DNA of 64,000 nt from Granulosicoccus sp045110515 (GTDB lineage: Bacteria; Pseudomonadota; Gammaproteobacteria; Granulosicoccales; Granulosicoccaceae), in contig JBGCGD010000043.1 in the NCBI GenBank assembly GCA_045110515.1, positions 38,948 to 102,947 of the forward strand, in the 5' to 3' direction. The translations under genes and the position numbers were made by a program. Every line of letters begins with the position of its first letter. Positions within the stretch are counted from its first letter, which is position 1. The notes beneath the pieces were generated by a model. The model did no database searches. It saw nothing but the letters and a program-made list of their open reading frames with translations, and was not told the origin of the DNA. Positions 18,067-27,033 of the stretch are shown piece after piece.

Positions 18067-18101
18067 GAAACTGGTTATTCGTTGTCTTGGTGACTGCTGC
18101 A
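18051..18101. repeat. 13-bp perfect inverted repeat between convergent genes
   Basis: TGCAGCAGTCACC (18051-18063) and its exact complement GGTGACTGCTGCA (18089-18101) are separated by 25 bases. It sits between the convergent protease and HAD genes. There is no T-tract directly after it, so it is not a classical intrinsic terminator, but an RNA hairpin at both transcript ends is plausible. Confidence 0.6.
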
Positions 18102-18155
18102 TGTGGCGTTTGCCTTGTTTAGTTTGCATTGCTTAAAGGTTAGAACGCAAATAGC

Positions 18156-18749
18156 TTAGCTTATATAACTTTGCAGATCAGGTAAGGATGACACGCGGAC
18201 GTCCGTCATTTCAGGCCATGCATACTGCGCGGTCACGTCTAAGTGCACACTAGTCACTCCAGCTCGGCGACCGGCTTCCAAATCGAATAGGTAGTCTCCC
18301 ACCATCACTGTTTCGTTCTCGTCTGCCTTCCAGTGTTGCATTAATTGAATGACACCTGCTGGGTGTGGTTTAGGTTCGCAACAGTCACGACTGACTATGG
18401 TGACAGGCTCGAAATAATCATCTATCCCGCAGGCTTTGAGCGTTGCCTCGGCGATTTTTTTACCGTTGCGTGTGAGGATACCCACTTGTGACCCTGTAGA
18501 TACCAGGTGATCTAAGAGCGCGACACAACCTGGCTGTGGTGTCGCATCATCTGCCATTCTGAGTTCCATCGCATCTAATTCACGATGCTTTTGCAAAGCG
18601 CTCTCAGGATCTAAAGCGGCGAGTGCTTCCAGAATGGGAACTCCGGCTGGAAGCGACAACTCGGCTCGCATAGCGTCAAAATCGTGCATGGCTTCCGTGA
18701 GCGTTCCGTCCATATCAAAAATCCAGTAGCGTTTGTTTTTCAGTTCCAT
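18156..18749 (-). CDS. HAD-family phosphatase (phosphoglycolate-phosphatase-like)
   Basis: 197 residues. HAD motif I is DMDGT near 13-17 (nucleophile and acid/base Asp), motif II ILTRNG near 95-100, motif III Lys in EPKPHP near 126, and motif IV GDYLFDLEAGRRAG near 152-165. The cap domain is small and helical, inserted after motif I (subclass IA). It is likely a small-metabolite phosphatase acting in the cytoplasm; the substrate cannot be inferred. Confidence 0.85.
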   Translation of the reverse strand: MELKNKRYWIFDMDGTLTEAMHDFDAMRAELSLPAGVPILEALAALDPESALQKHRELDAMELRMADDATPQPGCVALLDHLVSTGSQVGILTRNGKKIAEATLKACGIDDYFEPVTIVSRDCCEPKPHPAGVIQLMQHWKADENETVMVGDYLFDLEAGRRAGVTSVHLDVTAQYAWPEMTDVRVSSLPDLQSYIS

Positions 18750-19075
18750 GGGTGTCTTTAGTGAGCGGGTAACGTCAAGCCCGGAAGGGAGGCAGGCCTT
18801 GCTGCGTTGTACAAATCATACGCGTAATATTTGTTCGCAGATTTGTCTACGCCATTCTGGTTATCGAATATGTAGGCCTGTTGCTGCAGCTTTTTTTTGC
18901 CAGCCTGAATCTTAGTGTAAGGTTATAAAACGCTTGCTTGCGTGCCGGTTATGTGTGAAATGGATCATTGTTTTTCTAATCTAGTGCACGTGGTGACGGG
19001 AATGTTGGCAAAGAGAATTCGGGCTCTAGAGATTCACCGTATAATTGACTCATCTTTCAAGGCGGTAAATAAGCG
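18750..19075. other. Intergenic gap between divergent genes
   Basis: About 325 bases between the leftward HAD gene and the rightward small secreted protein gene. It should carry both promoters. I see no tRNA-like fold, riboswitch or repeat. Confidence 0.4.
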
Positions 19076-19459
19076 ATGAACACTAGAATCAGTAACTTGC
19101 GCAACTTGGTTGGAATGGGCTTGCTGTCCACAACGATTATGGGTGGGTCCATTGCTCAGTCCTCTGAGACAATACCCAAAGCCATGCTTGTTGATATGGC
19201 GCGCAGCCAGTATACAGTTCTGTGCGAATCTGAAGTGTTTGCAAGTTGCATGGGGTTCACCACACAGTCCTGCATGGAACTTTCAGATTCCGCCATTAAA
19301 CAGTGTTTATTGCCCTTGCCGGAAGAAATTCCGCTTGAAGAACTCGAGAATAGCGCGCTGGAATCGTGTCCGAAAACAGTATACGCAGATGCAGGATTTA
19401 CTGAAAAGAAGGCCGGTATCTGCTTCGATAAAGCGATGGAATCCGTACCTGGAGGGTAA
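19076..19459 (+). CDS. Small Cys-rich secreted protein, unknown function
   Basis: 127 residues. The start has Arg residues followed by a hydrophobic stretch (LVGMGLLSTTIMGGSIA), with likely signal peptidase cleavage after AQS. The mature part has six cysteines (50, 58, 66, 77, 98, 116), an even number that suggests three disulfides in the periplasm or outside the cell, and an acidic segment (PEEIPLEELE). I do not recognise a family. A perfect terminator-like hairpin follows the stop codon. Confidence 0.62.
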   Translation: MNTRISNLRNLVGMGLLSTTIMGGSIAQSSETIPKAMLVDMARSQYTVLCESEVFASCMGFTTQSCMELSDSAIKQCLLPLPEEIPLEELENSALESCPKTVYADAGFTEKKAGICFDKAMESVPGG

Positions 19460-19484
19460 TTGTTTTAGGTAGGCTAAAACGAGG

Positions 19485-19511
19485 AAGGCACTCTCTAAAT
19501 GAGAGTGCCTT
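19485..19511. terminator. Bidirectional intrinsic-terminator-like hairpin
   Basis: AAGGCACTCTC (19485-19495) pairs perfectly with GAGAGTGCCTT (19501-19511) around a 5-base loop. It lies between the convergent small secreted protein gene and the chemoreceptor gene, so it can serve both. The U-tract is short on both sides. Confidence 0.75.
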
Positions 19512-19542
19512 GCGGGTTACCAGGTTTTGTTAATGCAATCGC

Positions 19543-21882
19543 TTAAAACTCATCCCAAAACTCATCCTGACCGCTAGCACGCTTAACCGTGTTGTTTGAA
19601 GACGGTTGATTTGCGGCTATTTGAGCGGGTGGGGTATTGGCTTTGCTAGATTGCCAAGATCCCTGGGGGATAACCTTCGCAGGTGGTAGTTCGCCAGGTT
19701 CAGGCTGAGATGTCATTTCTGTGTTGCCCCCTGTTGTTCCGCCAGAGAAGTAAGCGATTCTCGTGCTCATCACGTTGGCTTGAGCACTCATGGAACTACT
19801 CGTTTTAGTCGCTTCTTGAACCAAAGATGCGTTCTGCTGTGTCATGGAATCCATGTGAACCAAAGACTGATTAATCTGGTCTAGACCAATCGCCTGCTCA
19901 TTAGTTGCTACAGAAATTTGACCAACGATATCTGTAAGCTCGGTTACGGAGGCAACAATCTCTTTGAGCTCATCACCCGCTTTTGTAACTAAACCCGTAC
20001 CATCCCGAACTTTAGAAACACTGTCTTCGATCAGCTCTTTAATTTCTTTCGCAGCTGATGCACTTCGTCCAGCAAGCTGCCTAACTTCACTTGCAACAAC
20101 CGCAAATCCTCTTCCTTGCTCGCCAGCACGCGCAGCTTCGACAGCAGCATTCAGTGCAAGTAAGTTAGTCTGAAACGCGATTTCATTGATAACACCAATG
20201 ATGTCCGCTATACGTTCGCTTGAGGCATTGATATCCTGCATTGCGACAACGGCTTTCGAAGATACTCCACCGCTGTTGACTGCGATATCACGGGTTTTAA
20301 TAGCAAGCTCATTGGCTGATTTAGCGTTTTCAGCGTTCTGCTTAACCGTACTCGTCAGTTCTTCAGTACTGGCTCCAGTTTGTTCAAGGTTACTGGCTTG
20401 GAGCTCCGTTCGTTCGCTAAGCCCTTGGCTCCCTTTAGTCAACTCTTGAGCACCCACACGAACGTTTTGTGCGATCTCCGCGGTCTCTTGAAGAATACCT
20501 CGAAGTTTTGTCCGCATTTTGACGAGCTGTGCGTAGGCGCCTTTTGCTTGTTCGTCACCTGGCTTGTTCGAAAGGTCTCCACTGGCAACCGCCTCCGCAA
20601 TTTGAGACATGTCTTGTGGATCTCCACCCAGTAGATTGAACAGGTGACGACCCAAGTATATGGCGAAAATCGTGACGAATAAGCAACTCATTCCCACGAC
20701 TATGATGGCAGTTTTCAACAATGCTGACACAGGCGCTAGCGCTTCAGTGGTGCTCACTCGTGTAATCGCTGACCATACAACACCGTCGATATCCAACGGT
20801 GTATAGGCCGTTAAGTATTCTTCACCATCGACCACTTCCGTGATGATCCCGTGCTCACCAGATTTCGCTAGCTTTGTAGCTTCTGACGAAAAAGTGGTTC
20901 TCAAGATCGAATTTTCTTCTTCGAATCGTGACTGCGATCGCATCAGGTTGTCTAAACCAACAATGAGCGCTTCACCAGATTCGGGGAATGCAGTTTCGCT
21001 GGTCATAATTTTGTTGATTTTACTCACCGGTAATTGGAACGCTAGCACGCCGATTGCATTGCCATTTTCATAAACCGGTGCGGCTACAAATGCTGCTGGT
21101 GCTGAAAACGATGGTGTGTAATTCTTGAAATCGACCATTGTGGTCGTACCTTCGGAAACGTTCAGCGCTTCACGTGTGACTTCCGCTAAATTGGAGTCCC
21201 TATAGGGGCCGTTGAACAAGCTCGTGCCGAAATCGACTTCTTTGTATACCGAATAAACAATATCACCTGTTTTCGCGTCGATAAGAAAAATATCATAGAA
21301 ACCAAATTCTTCCAGAACGGCTGTAAATTCGTCATGGTAGGAATCGTGAAATTTCCCGTACGGCGTACTTGCATCATGTGTATGCAGATCATGTTTAGAG
21401 CCTACGGGATTTTGATTAGCTGAAATATAATGGTACTGAGCCATAAGACCGGCCGTATTGGTCGGCATATATTTCTCCGGGCTTCCAATTGCCGACGAGC
21501 TATCGCTGGCATCTTTCAGTCGGGGAATAAATTCTGTTCTATAGAATGTCGCAACGTCTGCCCTGACTTCGGACAAATCCTCGTTACTGTTTGCAATAGA
21601 TCGGCTGCCTCTCTGATCAAGTAACCTAAACGAATCTGAAAAATCTCTCATGGCATGCTTAACCGTGGGAAATTTACTCATAGCTAGGTTTAGCTGGCGC
21701 GTATTGCCAAGATAATCTGTTAACTGAGTCTTCCGCTGTTGTACATCGGTTTCTAACCCTTGGAAAGTTGCCTGCTCAATAGACTGGCTTGCCTGTCTTT
21801 CAATTATTCCAAATGCAATTGCAAGCGGAAGGATGCCTGCAGTTAACATGCAGATAATAAGAAGAGGCTTCATTTTCATCAT
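19543..21882 (-). CDS. Methyl-accepting chemotaxis protein (double-Cache sensor)
   Basis: 779 residues. A transmembrane helix near 6-26, a large periplasmic sensor (about 30-385) of dCache type with the motifs YNxS-like DSSSAIGSPEKYM and FLIDAKTGDIVYSVYKEVDFG, a second membrane helix near 388-412, HAMP, and a cytoplasmic signalling domain with the hairpin tip EIAFQTNLLALNAAVEAARAGEQGRGFAVVASEVRQLA. The C-terminus ends FWDEF, which fits the xWxxF pattern of the CheR/CheB-docking pentapeptide (NWETF in E. coli Tar). Together with the divergent cheA-W-R-B operon this suggests a dedicated receptor. The ligand is unknown; dCache receptors often bind amino acids or amines. Confidence 0.93.
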   Translation of the reverse strand: MMKMKPLLIICMLTAGILPLAIAFGIIERQASQSIEQATFQGLETDVQQRKTQLTDYLGNTRQLNLAMSKFPTVKHAMRDFSDSFRLLDQRGSRSIANSNEDLSEVRADVATFYRTEFIPRLKDASDSSSAIGSPEKYMPTNTAGLMAQYHYISANQNPVGSKHDLHTHDASTPYGKFHDSYHDEFTAVLEEFGFYDIFLIDAKTGDIVYSVYKEVDFGTSLFNGPYRDSNLAEVTREALNVSEGTTTMVDFKNYTPSFSAPAAFVAAPVYENGNAIGVLAFQLPVSKINKIMTSETAFPESGEALIVGLDNLMRSQSRFEEENSILRTTFSSEATKLAKSGEHGIITEVVDGEEYLTAYTPLDIDGVVWSAITRVSTTEALAPVSALLKTAIIVVGMSCLFVTIFAIYLGRHLFNLLGGDPQDMSQIAEAVASGDLSNKPGDEQAKGAYAQLVKMRTKLRGILQETAEIAQNVRVGAQELTKGSQGLSERTELQASNLEQTGASTEELTSTVKQNAENAKSANELAIKTRDIAVNSGGVSSKAVVAMQDINASSERIADIIGVINEIAFQTNLLALNAAVEAARAGEQGRGFAVVASEVRQLAGRSASAAKEIKELIEDSVSKVRDGTGLVTKAGDELKEIVASVTELTDIVGQISVATNEQAIGLDQINQSLVHMDSMTQQNASLVQEATKTSSSMSAQANVMSTRIAYFSGGTTGGNTEMTSQPEPGELPPAKVIPQGSWQSSKANTPPAQIAANQPSSNNTVKRASGQDEFWDEF

Positions 21883-22179
21883 GGCGTGAGTTGTCTAATT
21901 CCAGGTTCAATCAGGGTTTTCGGCAGCTCGGCCTGATAGTTCAATTGAAAATGGTTACTACTCGAAATAGTGACGCCAGCAGGGTCTTGAAACATGTGAC
22001 ACGTGTTGAAACCTCAATAAGTTCTCTCATGAGCCGTTATTGCATGAAGATTGCTGCTAACCGTAGTCGGACAATCTGCGCCCGATATGCGTGGATTAGA
22101 AGACAACCGCGGTGAACGGGCTGGATACAGTTCGGAGCGGTTTTTATGGGACATATATGGGTAAATAGCGAATTGCACT

Positions 22180-24231
22180 ATGGATGATGATCTAGAAGAA
22201 TTTCGGCACATATTCCTTGATGAGTGCTCTGAGAATGTTGAGTTGTTAGAACGTGGTTTGATGCGCATGGACGAAGGCGAATCAGATGCGGACATCCTTA
22301 ATGAGGTATTCAGAGCTGCTCATTCAATAAAAGGCGGTGGTGCGACATTCGGCTATCAGCCGATGGCTGAACTAACCCATTATATGGAGACTCTCCTTGA
22401 TGAGATGAGGTCAGGGCGTCGTGAAGTTGTAGCGCCTGACGTCGACTTGCTACTAGAGGGGCTAGACCTGGTTCAGGCCATTCTGGTGGAGAGTAGAGAA
22501 ACCAGTGAGAGTGCGGACCATGACGGCCGCATGGATCTCCAAAAACGATTACAAGCATCGGTTGATGAAGGCGAAACGCCTGAAGATACTGGTAGTGATC
22601 CTCAGAGCGCTGAAACCAGCACGAATGCAGAAACAGTGTGGGATATCGAATTTACCCCTAAGCAACCGTTTTTTCTGCGTGGGAACAATACGCTACTTTT
22701 AATTAGAGAGGTCATTCGATTAGGGGAGTGTCAGGTATCCTATAAACCTGAGTCAATACCGGCGTGGTCTGATTTTGATGGCAATACAAGTTATTTGTCT
22801 TGGCAGATCAGCCTAACAAGCTCAAGCTCGGAAGAAGAGCTAAAAGAAATATTTGAGTGGGTGGATACCGATTGTGAACTGTCCATTGTAAAGCGCGAGG
22901 AAGAGCCGGCGTCTGCGGTATCAGATGAGACGGTTACCCCCGCAACTGAAACTCCTGATCGGCCGGAACCCAAGTCCGCTGACGTCAGTGTGCTGAAGCC
23001 AGAGGCTAAGAAAAAAGCGGCAAAACCAACTTCAGGTCAAGACAACAAGCCATCGGGTGGTTCTGAATCCAGTTCCATCAGAATTGCCACTGACAAGATA
23101 GATCAACTTATCAACTATGTCGGTGAGCTGGTGATCACGCAGTCTATGCTGAGTCGCGTCTGTCAATCCAACGAAAAGATTGATGTGATCGAACTGCGAG
23201 AGCGGATGGCGGATTTAGAGCATCACACGCGAGATCTTCAAGAAAGCGTTATGCAAGTTCGAATGCTTCCAATATCGTCTGCTTTCAGTCGTCTTCCGCG
23301 GCTTGTACGTGATTTGTCCAAAAAACTTGGAAAAGACATCAATCTTGTGCTTGAGGGAGAGACAACAGAGCTTGATAAGACCGTTTTGGAACGGATGATC
23401 GACCCATTGGTACATTTGGTTCGTAACGGCCTGGATCATGGTCTTGAGACACCTGATGAAAGGGTGGCAAGTGGCAAGTCTCCTACGGGAACGTTAACCT
23501 TAAATGCCCGGCAAGAAAGTGGCAGTGTTGTTATTGAAATTACCGACGACGGTAAAGGGATCAATCCGGAAATCATTCTGCGAAAAGCACGTGAAAACGG
23601 CATCGTAGGTGATGAAGAACTGACTAACGATCAAATTAATCAACTAATTTTCGCTCCGGGCTTTTCGACAGCAGAGGTTGTGAGCGATGTTTCGGGTCGA
23701 GGAGTGGGCATGGATGTTGTTCGCCGAAATATTCTTGACTTAGGAGGGCGGGTCCATGTTTATTCAGAGTTCGGCTCTGGTACTCGAATTGAGATCAACC
23801 TGCCTTTGTCTCTGGCAATTTTGGACGGGCAACTCGTGGGCATCGGTGGTGAAACTTATGTCATTCCGGTTTTAAGTATTATCGAGACGCTAGAAGTTGC
23901 CAAAACAGAATGTGCAGATGTCCCAGGTAAGGGCGAGATATTCAAGTTCCGAGGAGCGTATCTTGATCTGGTGAGGACTTCATCGTACTTCAGATTATCT
24001 AACGCTGGCACCGGAAACTTGATTGTTGTAGTTGATACGCACGGAAAAACAATTGGCCTAGTCATTGATGAGGTGCTCGGGCAGCAGCAAGTTGTAATAA
24101 AGCCGTTAGATAAAAACTATCACGATATAAAAGGAATTTCGGGAGCCACAATCATGAACGATGGATCGGTGGCCTTGATTCTTGATCCGGCGAATTTTCA
24201 TACGGCTACAAAATCTGCTAAAGCCGCTTAA
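22180..24231 (+). CDS. cheA: Chemotaxis histidine kinase CheA
   Basis: 683 residues. An N-terminal HPt domain has phospho-acceptor H48 in AAHSIKGGGATFGY. Residues about 145-245 form an extra domain, then an acidic, Ala/Lys/Pro-rich linker. The dimerisation helices start near 303 (SIRIATDKIDQLINYVGELVI). The HATPase domain has an N box (MIDPLVHLVRNGLDHGLE), G1 DDGKGI and FAPGFSTAEVVSDVSGRGVGMDVV. A C-terminal CheW-like regulatory domain ends near 670. It phosphorylates CheB and a response regulator. It is the first gene of the operon, divergent from the chemoreceptor with about 297 bp between them. Confidence 0.95.
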   Translation: MDDDLEEFRHIFLDECSENVELLERGLMRMDEGESDADILNEVFRAAHSIKGGGATFGYQPMAELTHYMETLLDEMRSGRREVVAPDVDLLLEGLDLVQAILVESRETSESADHDGRMDLQKRLQASVDEGETPEDTGSDPQSAETSTNAETVWDIEFTPKQPFFLRGNNTLLLIREVIRLGECQVSYKPESIPAWSDFDGNTSYLSWQISLTSSSSEEELKEIFEWVDTDCELSIVKREEEPASAVSDETVTPATETPDRPEPKSADVSVLKPEAKKKAAKPTSGQDNKPSGGSESSSIRIATDKIDQLINYVGELVITQSMLSRVCQSNEKIDVIELRERMADLEHHTRDLQESVMQVRMLPISSAFSRLPRLVRDLSKKLGKDINLVLEGETTELDKTVLERMIDPLVHLVRNGLDHGLETPDERVASGKSPTGTLTLNARQESGSVVIEITDDGKGINPEIILRKARENGIVGDEELTNDQINQLIFAPGFSTAEVVSDVSGRGVGMDVVRRNILDLGGRVHVYSEFGSGTRIEINLPLSLAILDGQLVGIGGETYVIPVLSIIETLEVAKTECADVPGKGEIFKFRGAYLDLVRTSSYFRLSNAGTGNLIVVVDTHGKTIGLVIDEVLGQQQVVIKPLDKNYHDIKGISGATIMNDGSVALILDPANFHTATKSAKAA

Positions 24232-24247
24232 AAAGAGATAAAAAACA

Positions 24248-24748
24248 ATGTCTATTGAATCAGCTCAGACTGAAATTATCCATGGATCAGAAAACCAATA
24301 CTTAAGTTTTCTGCTTAATGGCGAAGAATACGGTATCGAAATTCTTAATGTGCAAGAGATAAAAAGTTGGGTGCCCTGTACGCCTTTACCGCGATCTCCA
24401 GAATATGTTTTGGGTGTTATCAATCTTCGTGGAGCGATTGTGCCAATCGTGGATTTACGCGCAAAAATGAACTTACCCGCAGCCGAGATGACATCGACGA
24501 CGGCGGTAATTATCGTCAGTGTCGAATTCGAGCAGAATGCCAGAACAGTAGGTCTCGTCGTAGACTGCGTTTCCGATGTTTATCAACTGATGCCTGAAAA
24601 CATTCAGGCTGCAGATGAGGGACAACCTGTATCGGATCGACCAAGCTGTATTACCGCTTATGGCCACATTGAAAACAAGCTACTGATACTCATTAACTTA
24701 GAGCCGATCATTACCTCGACCCTTGAGGCCACTAAGGAAACTGACTAA
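24248..24748 (+). CDS. cheW: Chemotaxis coupling protein CheW
   Basis: 166 residues forming a single CheW/SH3-like domain: QYLSFLLNGEEYGIEILNVQEIKSW, PEYVLGVINLRGAIVPIVDLR, VGLVVDCVSDVYQL and the C-terminal NKLLILINLEPI. It links the receptors to CheA. It starts 16 bp after cheA and its stop codon overlaps the start of the STAS gene by one base (TAATG). Confidence 0.94.
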   Translation: MSIESAQTEIIHGSENQYLSFLLNGEEYGIEILNVQEIKSWVPCTPLPRSPEYVLGVINLRGAIVPIVDLRAKMNLPAAEMTSTTAVIIVSVEFEQNARTVGLVVDCVSDVYQLMPENIQAADEGQPVSDRPSCITAYGHIENKLLILINLEPIITSTLEATKETD

Positions 24749-25065
24749 TGAGTGATCAACAAATAAGCGTGATTACGCTGCCAGAGACGTTTACCCAACC
24801 AGAGCTTGATGAAATAAAAGCGGATGTCGACAAGCAACTAGCAGAAAAACCGTCATTGCAGCTTGACTGTACAGCTGTCGGTAACTTTGATAGTGCGGCA
24901 TTGCAGTTTCTAATTGTCTTCGCAAATAGCAGCTTTGCTGCTATTCCCAGTGTTGTCAACGCATCAAGCGCTATGCTTGAAGCATTGGCAGATATTGGTG
25001 TTCCAAATGAAGTTCTGAAAAAGCACTTTGTAAGTGTAGAAGATGGTTCGGAAAAAGCGGCATGA
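24748..25065 (+). CDS. STAS-domain protein in the chemotaxis operon
   Basis: 105 residues, a single STAS-fold (anti-sigma-antagonist-like) domain. The strand-turn ...DCTAVGNFDSAALQFLIVFANSS places a Ser (S49) at the site that is phosphorylated in SpoIIAA-like proteins (usual form DSSGLGxL). It overlaps cheW by one base and cheR by four, so it is clearly part of the operon. No anti-sigma kinase is adjacent. In this context it probably helps assemble or modulate the signalling complex, or it receives phosphate from CheA (inference). No cheY, cheZ or cheD gene is present here. Confidence 0.82.
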   Translation: MSDQQISVITLPETFTQPELDEIKADVDKQLAEKPSLQLDCTAVGNFDSAALQFLIVFANSSFAAIPSVVNASSAMLEALADIGVPNEVLKKHFVSVEDGSEKAA

Positions 25066-25895
25066 GCTTAGCCGCAACGTCTGTCTCACAACCTCTTTTG
25101 TCGGATGAGACGTTTGCATCTTTTCAGCAGTTAATTTCGAGACTTACTGGCATCAAGTTGTCTGATGCAAAGCGATTCATGTTTGTGAATCGGGTAGTCA
25201 AGCGACTAAGTGAGCTCCAAATAGACTCTTTTGAGGACTACTTAGAAGTAGTCTTAGATAGCAATAGTGTCGAGCGAGCTCATTTTATCAATGCGATTAC
25301 CACCAACCTTACCTATTTTTTCCGTGAGCCTCACCACTTTGATCTAATCAAAGAGAAGTTGTTTCCATCATTTGCTAAAAACAAAAGCCCGACTGATCCT
25401 ATACGTGTTTGGTCGGCGGGATGTAGCTCGGGGCAGGAGCCCTACTCGTTGGCAATTGCAGCCATGGAAAGTAGGGAAGAAATAATAAATCCTGTAAAAA
25501 TATTGTGTACCGATATAGATTCGGAGATGGTAGCCCGTACTCGAGATGGTCGGTATAACAGTGAAGAGTTACGCGGTCTTGAAAGTCATCAAATCGATAG
25601 ATGGTTTAAAAAAACCGGCTTAAATACTTGGGAAGCCGATGACTCGCTAAAAAAGCTCTTAGTATGCAAACAATTAAACCTGTTTGATGATTGGCCATTT
25701 AAGAAAAATGTAGATGTGATCATGTGTCGTAATGTTCTCATCTACTTTGACGCCGAAAATCAAAAAAAAATATTGAAAAAATATTCTGATTTTCAGCAAA
25801 AGGGGAGTTACCTGATTATAGGTCACTCTGAGACTCCTGATGGCATGGGTGCGCACTATAAGCGCATAGCCAATACGGTTTTTGAACGCTTATGA
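25062..25895 (+). CDS. cheR: Chemotaxis methyltransferase CheR
   Basis: 277 residues. An N-terminal helical domain (about 10-75), then NLTYFFREPHHF and the SAM-binding motif WSAGCSSGQEPYSLAI near 116-131, ILCTDIDS near 147, and MCRNVLIYFD near 222. It methylates Glu residues on chemoreceptors using S-adenosylmethionine. The neighbouring receptor has a CheR-docking-like pentapeptide at its C-terminus. It overlaps cheB by four bases (ATGA). Confidence 0.94.
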   Translation: MSLAATSVSQPLLSDETFASFQQLISRLTGIKLSDAKRFMFVNRVVKRLSELQIDSFEDYLEVVLDSNSVERAHFINAITTNLTYFFREPHHFDLIKEKLFPSFAKNKSPTDPIRVWSAGCSSGQEPYSLAIAAMESREEIINPVKILCTDIDSEMVARTRDGRYNSEELRGLESHQIDRWFKKTGLNTWEADDSLKKLLVCKQLNLFDDWPFKKNVDVIMCRNVLIYFDAENQKKILKKYSDFQQKGSYLIIGHSETPDGMGAHYKRIANTVFERL

Positions 25896-26983
25896 GTATG
25901 GAAACTAAAAAACAACGTCTGAAAGTTTTAATCGTAGATGATTCAGAGGCGTTATGCTTTTTTTTGAGAAAAGTTATTTCCAGTGACCCCGATTTGGAGG
26001 TTGTTGGCTATGCGTTAGACGCATACGAGGCAAGAGATAAAATTAAGTCGTTGCAACCAGATATATTGACTCTTGATATTGAGATGCCGCGGATGGATGG
26101 CATCACTTTCCTTAAAAATCTAATGCGGCTTCGGCCTATGCCGGTTGTCATGATTTCCTCACTGACATCTGCAGGCGCGGAAGTCACGCTAGATGCTTTG
26201 GATATTGGTGCTGTAGACTTTGTAGTAAAACGGCACCCGCAATCTGAAGAAGCTTTGAAGGAATATTGCGAAGAAATTGTTAGGCGAGTTAAGCAAGCCG
26301 GAAAAATAAATTTTCACAAGTCTATGGCATTAGATTCGTCGGGTGATTTGGTAAACCTCAGTGCGCATCTGGCAAAGGTAGTTGCTACTGTTCCTGATTC
26401 ACAATCAAACCATCGGATCATAGCTATTGGATCATCAACGGGTGGGCCTGACGCGTTAAAGCAACTGTTGAGGGGGCTTCATGCCCCGGACTACACGTTA
26501 CTGTTCGCTCAGCACATGCCTGAGACGTTTATGGAATCCTTTGCTGCACGCCTCGACAGTTGGTCTAGTTTTGATATTTCATTGGCGAATTCCAACGAAC
26601 CTATCTTGCCTGGCCGAGGGTATGTTGCACCTGGCGATCATCACTTGGAATTGATTAATTCAGGAAATAAGCTTTGCACGATTGCTCGTAAAACCGATAG
26701 TGTTAATGGTCACAGGCCCTCCGTAGATGTGCTTTTTAACAGCGTTGCAGGTGTAGCGCCCACTGGCGCCGTTGGCATTTTATTAACAGGTATGGGGGGC
26801 GATGGCGCTTTGGGGCTCAAAGCTATGAGAAAAGCGGGCGGTTTAACCATTATCCAAGATAAGAAAAGCAGCGCTGTGTGGGGCATGCCCGGAAGGGCCC
26901 ACGAGTTAGATGCAGCTGATGGAGTTATTTCGCTTCGACAGATTGGGCCATCGGTGAGCAACCTACTCAGCAAAGTTGCCTAA
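25892..26983 (+). CDS. cheB: Chemotaxis protein-glutamate methylesterase CheB
   Basis: 363 residues. The receiver domain has D16/D17, phospho-acceptor D62 in LTLDIEMPRMDG and K113. The methylesterase domain (about 174-360) has the catalytic triad S182 (GSSTGGP), H208 (AQHMP) and D304 (GMGGDG). It removes methyl groups from receptors and deamidates Gln. It is the last gene of the operon, convergent with the hydratase gene about 50 bp away. Confidence 0.95.
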   Translation: MSMETKKQRLKVLIVDDSEALCFFLRKVISSDPDLEVVGYALDAYEARDKIKSLQPDILTLDIEMPRMDGITFLKNLMRLRPMPVVMISSLTSAGAEVTLDALDIGAVDFVVKRHPQSEEALKEYCEEIVRRVKQAGKINFHKSMALDSSGDLVNLSAHLAKVVATVPDSQSNHRIIAIGSSTGGPDALKQLLRGLHAPDYTLLFAQHMPETFMESFAARLDSWSSFDISLANSNEPILPGRGYVAPGDHHLELINSGNKLCTIARKTDSVNGHRPSVDVLFNSVAGVAPTGAVGILLTGMGGDGALGLKAMRKAGGLTIIQDKKSSAVWGMPGRAHELDAADGVISLRQIGPSVSNLLSKVA

Positions 26984-27033
26984 CATTTTATAAAAACGTC
27001 GTTGCTACCTGTAGTTTAAATTGTGCGTGGCAT

